A stretch of 64,000 nucleotides of DNA, taken from contig NC_134276.1 in assembly GCF_949628215.1 (NCBI RefSeq), positions 69,852,233 to 69,916,232 on the forward strand, given 5' to 3'. This stretch comes from Phalacrocorax aristotelis. Its lineage: Eukaryota; Chordata; Aves; Suliformes; Phalacrocoracidae. Below are positions 55,713-64,000 of the stretch, in pieces. The notes below the pieces were generated by a model, which was not told the origin of the DNA, made no database searches, and saw only the letters and a list, made by a program, of their open reading frames with translations. The position numbers and the translations under genes were made by a program. The stretch's first letter is position 1, and each line of letters opens with the position of its first letter.

Positions 55713-58700
55713 ATCCCCAGTTAATTGTTTGTAAGAAAAGGCTGACCTCTTTACATGAGCAGAAGGCACTGAAGGACTGTATATCCTTGAAGTTTTCCCA
55801 TGGAGCAAACATATGTCCCTGCTACAGGGAGATCAATTGTTCGACTGCAGCCATTAGCGGGCCAGCCAGCTAGTGCTACAGGCTTCACCACGCTGAAGTT
55901 AGGGTCCTGTGTATGAGTTAAACGTGGGCAACATTTAAGGTAAAGCTAGCTTTGCAGAGATGCTCCTGCATTTGGGTTTTGTAGTGCTGCACAATCAGAC
56001 GCAGATCATCTGGTATAGCAAGACACCTTGTATTGCTCAAACCTGCTTAGGGGCAATAATATGTCAGATTTGGGATGAGCTCGCCTAGGTGCACTGTGTC
56101 TGCGCATGCTTTTGAGGTCAGGTGTCTGCTCAGAGTGGCAGTCTGCATATTTTCCTAAGCCCCATTCTATGATATACCCCATTCTACCTATCCTCTGACA
56201 TCTGTGTTAAGTTTAGTAATTACATTAAAGATGTATCTTCCCACCCCAAAGTTTAAAAAAAGGAAAGAAGGTAACAGTTTGCAGGACAGGTTAGTAAGCA
56301 TGGCAGCTCATTGTTTAAGGAAATCAAAAATGCTAGCCAGCCTTTCCAAACAGGAATCTATGTTTGGGAATCTAAATGCCTGTTTGCTCGCTTGATGTAT
56401 GGCCTGAGTTTTGGAGGTGCTGAGTTGATGCAAACTCTGAAAGTTTTTTAGCCTCAAAAATCTGGCCAATTGCTTTCACGTCTCTATGTGGAATGTAGTC
56501 ACCCAAGTTTGACAGTTTTGGCTCTAAGGTTTAGCTTGACTGAAAACAAACTGGCTTCAAAACTGCAGGGGAGGTTAGCAGCAGCTGCTCAAACCTATGT
56601 ATCCAAGAAAGTAAATCTTAAAATGTCAGATGGATTTCTTCTCATGAAGTCAACCAGCAATAAACAGGAACAGAGACATACCTGGGAGGGTAAAACCAGA
56701 CCTCAGTCTTCTGCTTCTTGCTCAGATGATGTTTCTGAACAACCCTGCCCTGGGTCAAGGGCTCAGGTGGACTGCTGTACAGGAACCTGAGGCGTGTCAT
56801 GTTCGTAACAACATCTATGATTTAGATATTGCTCTCTTCGGTTCTCAGTGAAGGAGCTGTGAGCTGGCACAATGATAACCTCTATATCATCCCTCTTCAA
56901 AATAAATGAATAATCCTGCAGGAGACAAGACCTGCCCAGGCAGGCTGTGGCAGACTGGTAGGGAACTGCTGTAAGATGTTTGCAATGCTTTGTGCATCTG
57001 CGGATAACGTGAAGTTCAAGGTAGAAAGATAAGGGTAGTTAGCAATGTTAGCTTGCCAATTGAATTTGGTACTGCTGAAGCTCAAAAGCTGAGAGCAGAA
57101 TTAGTGGAGCTTTTGGATTTAAGTATTTTAAATTCTAGCATAAAATTATCTTTCAGTAATGGAAAAAATAGAAATTAATATTGGAATGATTCTGCATTCA
57201 AGAAGTGCAAATCTGTCTTCAAGTTCATTTAGCAAAGTGACATTTAAATTACTATGAAGAATTGTGTGTGCTATATGTTATTTGTAATTTCATAAAATGT
57301 TGGGATGAGATTGTCCTGGGATCAGCATGTGATTAAACTGATTATATACCTTATATACATGGTATGTTTCTTATTCAGTCACAATCAAAATACAATCTAC
57401 TTTTATTAATATAATAATTTAGATGTCATAAATGAAATCTCAGTTAAATATTTTTTAATTTCTATTCACAGCCTTTTATCCTCTACTAACAAACTCATTC
57501 CTCTCACCTAAAAAAAGATTTTACTTTTCACGTCACCACGATGGCTGACATCTGCTAGGATGACCCCTTGCCCCTAGCAGCAAAGAACTGCTATGTAGAA
57601 ATGGACGACAGACAGATGCTCTTCTCCTGATTCTAAAGAACTTTAAAAATATGGATGGGTGCAGAAGAGGGCACCAAATACTAACCGTCAAAGCAGACAC
57701 TGTTTTTCTCTCCTTAACACCCATGCTGATTATTTTTCTTTTCCTCACTCCCAACCCCCGTGTATGCATATGTGTCTTAATACCCAAAATAAGCCTTACT
57801 ATTTTATTTTTGAGTCCAGGAACACTTACATCCAATTTCCTTCAGGCCTGTTGATCTTCCCTTTCTGCTGTGAAAATAAGGGTGCGAGTAGCAGACAACG
57901 AAAGAATATGCTACCGTAACCCACGCTGGCACTCTCTGACTCTCCTGACTGGCATCTTTAAGGTCAGGCAGCAGAGGTTAAAGTCACTAAGCCCAGAAGC
58001 CCACGTTTCACTTCCTGCTACACTTGCTGACCCCACCCCGGGTGTTATACAAAGAGGACTGAAAATGTAATGTGCAGACCGTATGGTTAAAATTGCTGCA
58101 GGAAATTCCAAAATTAAGATTTCTGGTGTGATATGTTAATGGGACTATATTGCACAACTAGCGCCTTCTGCGTTTTTTATTGCTTTTATAGTTACGGCTT
58201 ATTTTCTGTCACACACGCATTCTGACCCAGTTCTTCAAAGTCAGTTGAAGTCAAAATAGTCAGAGTTTCATCACAGCAGTTCAGGGATAATTGAAGAATT
58301 ACACACTGATGATAAGGTGCAGGGGCAGGGCAGGAGACAGAAATGATGATTTTACCCAGTCATGGCATCCTTGTCCCTGGGCCATAGGATCAGACTCCTC
58401 CATCATTGTTCCTTTTTCCTGGCCTTGTATATGTTGGTTGCACTTTTTTTTCTATGTTGTGGCTGAATATCTGTAGTCTGGTCCATACATAACTCCCATG
58501 GAAAAAAGGAGTCCCAAATTAGAATCCCTTTGGACTTGGCCAAATGTAGTTTTCTTCTGGATTAGTAGAGCACTGAACTACATGGGGACTAACTGCCTAG
58601 CTTGTGATTTATGAGGGCAAAGCTCTCGAATATGTGCAGAAGAATGCTTTTTACTGGTGTCCAGGAAACGTCATGGCTGAAAGCATAGGCAATGGTAGAT

Positions 58701-61530
58701 GTTGGACATACGAAAAGCAGTTACGCTCTGTTCGTTCAGAGACTCGAGAAACAAGCAAATGTTGGTGTGAGAGAACTGAAAAAGTTATGAATCAGTGAAT
58801 AAAAAAATAATTGTTATTATGGGAATACAGATTACTGACAGTGAAATATTCTGGACATAAAATATGTGGAATGATTTGTTTTCATCTGTTGTCTGTCAGT
58901 CTGTATAATAATATATCTGCCCAAAGAGACATAGAAAAATGTATTCACACTTTCCCATACACGGGATAGATATCTATACAATTCTTTTTCATCAGATCTG
59001 CATGTTGTTATGGCTATGCATACTCATAACTCAAGTTGTGGAAAAGTTTGGGAAACAACCTGCGTGCTAGCAGCTCCAAGTCAGGGTCTCTAAAAATCTA
59101 GAAAAAGTACATAACATAGGCTCCTCTGTAGACTAACAGTGACGATCAGAGACCACCGATGCTGAAAACTTCAAGTCTTTGTGTTTTAATTCCAGGTACT
59201 ACTCTGTCAGGTCACTGAGGGATTTCTTAGTGTCTGTTCCAGGTTTGAGAAGGGAAAGGAGTCTTGGCTAATGGTTGTGCAAGCATGACAGCCAAATCAT
59301 GGAAAGCTGAGTGCCACTGAAATACATTTTGACTTCTCCTGAAAAAGTAATTCTTCTAGACTACAGCTTGACTGTATCTTTTTGCTTCTCTCTTCTGGTT
59401 CCTGTATTGCAACTGATATAAACTGCTTGCTTCCATTTTCCTGGATCTTCACTGTCTATTGTGACCTATCAGCACTGCCATTATTTGACTCTTCCATCTA
59501 ACTGTCCCATGAAACCACCATTACTGCCCACTTACCACACTTCCAAATAAGCGTTTTCACCCTTTCGCTTAAGCTTTCTCTTGGAAGGAACTCCCAGCAG
59601 ATGTCTGTAAACTTACCTCATTACCTGCTTTGAAAGCATCATGGTGCCTGCAACACACATAACAGCAGTCAGGCAACTGGCTCCTGACCACGACACTGAA
59701 CGTCAGCTCACTCTTTCTTTGTGTTTCCCTATCAATGTGTGTGTTCCCACTGATGTCTCTAGTTTCATGCTTAGACTGTCTCCTCTTTTAGCCAAGAGCA
59801 TCTTTTGTGATTTACTGGTGCAGCACCTCATCTTGCAGTATAATGCAAGCTCCAGGTGACAGTATAAGACAACACAGCATGGCTGGATGGTCTTAGGCAA
59901 TCGCTCTACTTCCCTGTGCAGGCAGACTGTCGGCCAATTCCTGTACTGCAGCTCCAGGCCGCGGGTGGAGGACGAGAGGGCTGGTTCAGGTGGCCCTTCT
60001 GACCCAAACCGCTGCACGAAGAATTCTCCGGAGCAGATGGAAGCGAAGGCTGAGTAGGGTTAGGTCCCACTTTCTCACTATTATAATGGCCCCTTGGTTT
60101 GTGAGAAAAGTGAAAGCTGCCCTCTGCAGCTTTTATTTGGAAGACGCTGCCTGGCAATCTGCCCCATCTGCTTCATCCAGGCAGTGAATCAAGCCTGTTG
60201 TACTGAAACCATTGACCCCTACTCTAAAAAATACCAGGGAAGAATAGACTTTAACTAAATCTTTCAGTAGCACTCTCTGCCCTTATTTTTCTCCCTCCCT
60301 CCCATTGTTTTGAAGCCAAGTCGCTTTTTGTTTGCTGGAGGAAGATTAAACAAAGGAACCCACCAGCGGTGCCGGGGGGGGTTTGACACACGTGTTGGCT
60401 GTATCACTTGGGCAGCCTTCCAGCAGGTATGCCCGTACAGCTGCAAAGCCATTCACTGCCGAGCCGTAAAACTGCTGGCAGGTCTCACCATCTGTGAGGA
60501 AGGCTGTGTGAGAACTTCCCTCCTTACTGGATGGCTTTCAAGACAAATGTCACCGCTGACCCCATTAAGATGGCCAATGTTCAAGAAACAGCATAAGGCA
60601 TTGCAAGGCTGTTCTCTTTTTTGCCCTGGTTGAGTAAGTCATGCAGTTTTGTAGATGTTCCCGCATCAAAAATACTTGAATGCTTGTGACATTTTAACAT
60701 CGCAAAACACTGAGTAATGGTGTGACTCTTCCCATCGAATGTCTGAGACACTGTGGAAGTTTTATGGAGTTTTTAAGCTACACTGCTACCATTACAGGAA
60801 AGAAAATGGGAGGGGAAAGAAAAACAAAGCCAACCCATGGGCTAGCACTCAAAATCTTGTTTGGTAGCCCAGCACAGCCTCTGGAGAGAGATAGCAATGC
60901 CCTCTGTACCTAGTCCATCACCCACAGATTTTGGTCTTGCTGTTCACAAAATCAAAATGCTTTCTTTCTCAAAGCCCTTGCCAACAACTCTCCCATTCAA
61001 CAGTGTAGGAATTTCATTTCTAGCTGATCTGAAAGGTATTGAATTAAAAGTAATTTGAAACGATATCTGACTGTTGCAATGCGAGCAACTGTAGCTAAGC
61101 CCAGGGCCTCCCCACAAATTATTGTTTTGGTATCTCACAATCATATAGAGCAAAAAGATGTATTTCTTCTCTGTCTGTTCAGTATTCAGGTTACATAGCT
61201 AGCCAAACATTGTTGCCCAAACGTCTTTGCTTTCATGGGAAAAAGTACATTTAAGTATGAAAAGCCAAGTCATTTTATCCAAAGAGACGAGTTGTCTTCT
61301 CTGTTCTTTTCCTTAACCAGTTTCATCTGCAGCCGTAATAGATGCGGACAAGGGGAAATAACCACGAGGCTCCTAGTTCAAAGGCCACAGAAATCAGTGA
61401 GACATCTTCCCTTGCTTTCAGTGGATCTTGGATCGTATCCCAAAAGCTGACCTCTGACTTGACAGAGATAGTTACTAGCCTTTCGTTCAGTTTAATGATG
61501 CTTAATGAACATGTCTAAGGCGTGTTTGAG

Positions 61531-61630
61531 CCATCCTAGGATGGTGTGAGCAGGAAATACACTGAGCAGTAACATGATTTAAAGAGATAAAAGTTATCTG
61601 GCATTTTTTAAAGATTAGCTCACACCATCC
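61531..61630. repeat. Inverted repeat with a nested 14-base palindrome
   Basis: GGATGGTGTGAGC (61539-61551) recurs perfectly inverted at 61618-61630, spanning 92 bases. The left arm also overlaps a perfect palindrome, CCATCCTAGGATGG (61531-61544). It could be a small MITE relic or a structured element. No convincing target duplication is visible. Confidence 0.65.
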
Positions 61631-62316
61631 GAACTTTTTAATCCAGATGCAGCTAGCTGTTATGGTTGTGTTAGCCATCTGGTACTATAGTCTTTGGCTG
61701 AAAACAGAAGCAATACGTATCACCACTGTTTTTTGTTTCCAGGGAAAAGGAACGCTGTTTTTATGATCATCCATTCATTTGGTATCAAGCACATTTCACA
61801 CATGAGTTAACGGGAGACCTGCAGTTGATATATTCTGTGGTAAGAAGAAGGGCTTTGTATGGCTGATGGTAGAAGCAGAGATGCAGAGGGAAAGGTAGCA
61901 GTTTCAGTGTAACTGAATGTAATATCACTGGGTTTTTTTAGCTTTCCCTTCATAAAGAGATTCTTTATTCAGTGACACATTGTCTCATATAACAAAAGGG
62001 TTTGCAGTACTTTCTGGTTTTGCAGTTCAAAGCAGATAACATCTTCAGCCATATTTTGCTAAGCATAAAAACATTTGTAATTGCTTTCCACTAACCTGCC
62101 CAGCAAACTAGCAGTAACTTCTTTTTGTATATCTACACACTTGAAAACAGCATTTTATTTTGTTCAAGTAACAGATGCGTGTGAAAAAAATCACCAGCAA
62201 TAGAAAGCATAAAGGATACCATGAAGGCAAAGGATACGGCGGCTGCTTAAAAATGGTGTTCGTGGTACACAGCAGCACCAAATGACACCACCCAAGGGAA
62301 CTTCCTGCCTTCTTGT

Positions 62317-62388
62317 TGCAGGGGGGTTGGACTAGATGACCTTTAAAGGTCCCTTCCAACCCAAACCATTCTGTGATTCCATGATTCT
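62317..62388 (+). mobile_element. CR1 LINE terminal fragment
   Basis: Only the last 70 or so bases of a CR1 are present: GGGGGGTTGGACTAGATGAC, then AAAGGTCCCTTCCAACCC and CATTCTGTGATTCCATGATT. This is a very short 5'-truncated insertion. Confidence 0.9.
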
Positions 62389-64000
62389 CTCCAGGGAGAC
62401 ACAAAGTATTTTCAAGAAGAAAAGGAATGCTGCTGCCCCACCATGAAGTAAGGGACACCAAGGTCTCCTGTATCTTCTTTGTCCTGGAGACAGGAGTAGA
62501 GTTGGAGAAGGTCTGTAACCTCAGGTTACTCTATGTCTCCTGGATATAAGCTAGCACCCAAAAGGATGGAAGAAGATAATAAATCCTGGGTTCGTAGTTT
62601 GTGGCTTTGTTTGACCAGTGCAGAGTTAGGAAGTGATACAGCCCAACAAGGATGCTCAGCTATTGCCTGCCTGGCAGTAGTTGCATCAGCTTTTTGGAGG
62701 ATATGAGTCCAGCTCCCTCACAGGTTGCTATTAAAAATGTCCCCACTCTGTATTTCAATGAAACAAACCTGTATTTCTGCCAGGTTGGTGTGTGGGTCCC
62801 TTCTCTGCTCCCCGTTATGTCCAAGCTGACCTGTGGTGCTCTCTGCTGAGAGGCTCACTGCTACAGCTCAGCTCCCAGAAGGCTGACTAGCATGGAGATT
62901 TTCCCTGTGCCATGCCTTCTGTATCAGCATAAGTAATTTCACAGCCTCGAGGGCCCCTGTCAGCTCTTCCCACCTGACAATTTTACTCCAGGGCTATTGG
63001 TGGCCAGGAGATGCCTAGGAGGGCCACATGGCCTTTTCCTGAGCTGTCACTCAGCTAAGGATGATCCTGCATTCCACAGTGTTCAAACACCCATCTTTAC
63101 CTTATGCATGTCATCCAGCTATTGTGTATCTTAGGTACCTGTCACCTCGGTATCTAAATCCCAAAGGAACAACTTAAGCAACTGAGGGGAAGCTGGAACT
63201 GGGGGCAGATTTCAGTGGAAGCTGCTCATCTAACCCGCCGAGGTATATATATCCAAGTACTTGAATAGCTTAAAGGATCTGGGCTTAAGTGCTGATGTGA
63301 CTGTTGAAAATGGCTCCTACGTCACTTACGCTTTATTGAAAAAAATTAAGTGTTAAATACAGAGAAGCTTCAGAAATGCTGCAAATATATATATAGCTGC
63401 ACAGGCTTCTCTGAGCAACAGCACGTTATACCAGTTAGCATAGCTGCTCACATGTCTGCAAGTACGAACAGATCAAGAAGCCTAATAATCCAGGTTCCTA
63501 AAATCCCATTAGGAAAATATTCTAAGCGATGGGAGCTAGCATTATGACAACGGGTGTTTACTCTTGGGATTAGAAGAGTCCACCACATTGCAGGTAGATT
63601 AGTGGGCGGCTGGATTCGCCCTGTCCATTAAGATCTAATAGGACATTCTGTTTCTTAATAGGTCAAACTTTATAAATCTGGTCTTTAAAATTGTTTTGGG
63701 AAGTGTTCTGCGTGGGCAAGCTCTGCTACGGTTGAGACACAGGGCTATGCCTGCGCTTCTCGGAAATGGCGAGCTGATGCATGGAGAAGGGTAAGCTCTG
63801 CTTTTTGCCGTTTGCCTACTGCCCGCTCACGGTCCAGCTGACTGCCGTGCAGGCAGGCTCTCCAGCACGCCTGGGCATCCTCAGGAGTATGGCTTTCCAT
63901 ATGATCTGAAGCACCACGCGGCAGCCATGCCTGCAAGCCTGCAATTGGCACAGCAGGAAAGGCTGATCTTGAGGACAGACTTTGGCAGGCAGGAGAGACA

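Larger units (their letters stand above)
40290..64000. other. Intergenic DNA upstream of MRPS9, no gene recognised
   Basis: Beyond the solo LTR there are about 24 kb with CR1 copies (41357-41988, 43377-43497, 62317-62388), small inverted repeats and several repeat-free blocks, but no exon set I can support. All open frames are short and unlike known families apart from the CR1 one. This would fit the gene-poor flank towards POU3F3 seen in mammals (inference from recalled synteny). Confidence 0.7.

Noticed and set aside
56470..56790. 106-codon open frame on the plus strand
   Set aside because: No family resemblance, and its first part overlaps sequence that looks like an old repeat.

Overview
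This window is vertebrate nuclear DNA, almost certainly from a bird. Evidence: several CR1 retroposon tails of avian type ending in (ATTCTGTG)n-like repeats, a 563 bp solo LTR of the avian ERVL-like type, AT-rich introns, short dispersed exons with GT-AG sites, and a single GC-rich CpG island. The LTR family suggests a neoavian bird rather than a galliform; that is a weak inference. There are no bacterial-style operons, CRISPR arrays or phage genes.

One protein-coding gene can be supported and it is complete: MRPS9 (mitochondrial small-subunit ribosomal protein uS9m), on the minus strand. I assembled it by eye as 11 coding exons: 39108-39031, 33315-33136, 24685-24623, 24531-24501, 22213-22134, 15871-15789, 13125-13050, 10419-10251, 8455-8347, 7471-7302 and 5948-5857. 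They add up to 1131 coding bases including the stop, a 376-residue protein. All introns are GT-AG and all phases agree. The CpG-island promoter carries GC boxes and an NRF-1-type site. The 3' end has an AATAAA signal at 5771-5766.

Layout: 1-5744 is intergenic DNA beyond the 3' end of MRPS9, with two CR1 fragments and a 42 bp hairpin. 5745 to about 39190 is the MRPS9 transcription unit, about 33 kb, mostly introns. The introns hold a small hAT-type element with an 8 bp target duplication, old CR1 remnants and several homeodomain-motif-rich blocks that look like conserved enhancers. 38640-39320 is the CpG island. 39330-64000 is upstream intergenic DNA with a solo LTR, a young CR1 copy, older CR1 debris and candidate regulatory blocks, but no gene I can recognise. 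In mammals MRPS9 lies between POU3F3 and GPR45 (recalled knowledge), so the right flank is probably the POU3F3-side gene desert and the left flank leads towards GPR45.

I did not find a previously undescribed system. The most useful observations are the fully resolved exon structure, an asparagine in place of the usual basic residue in the uS9 signature, an in-frame upstream ATG, the solo LTR about 0.6 kb upstream of the start codon, the hAT-type element with its target duplication, and several enhancer-like blocks with clustered homeodomain/POU motifs. The enhancer calls are pattern-based and rest on no alignment.
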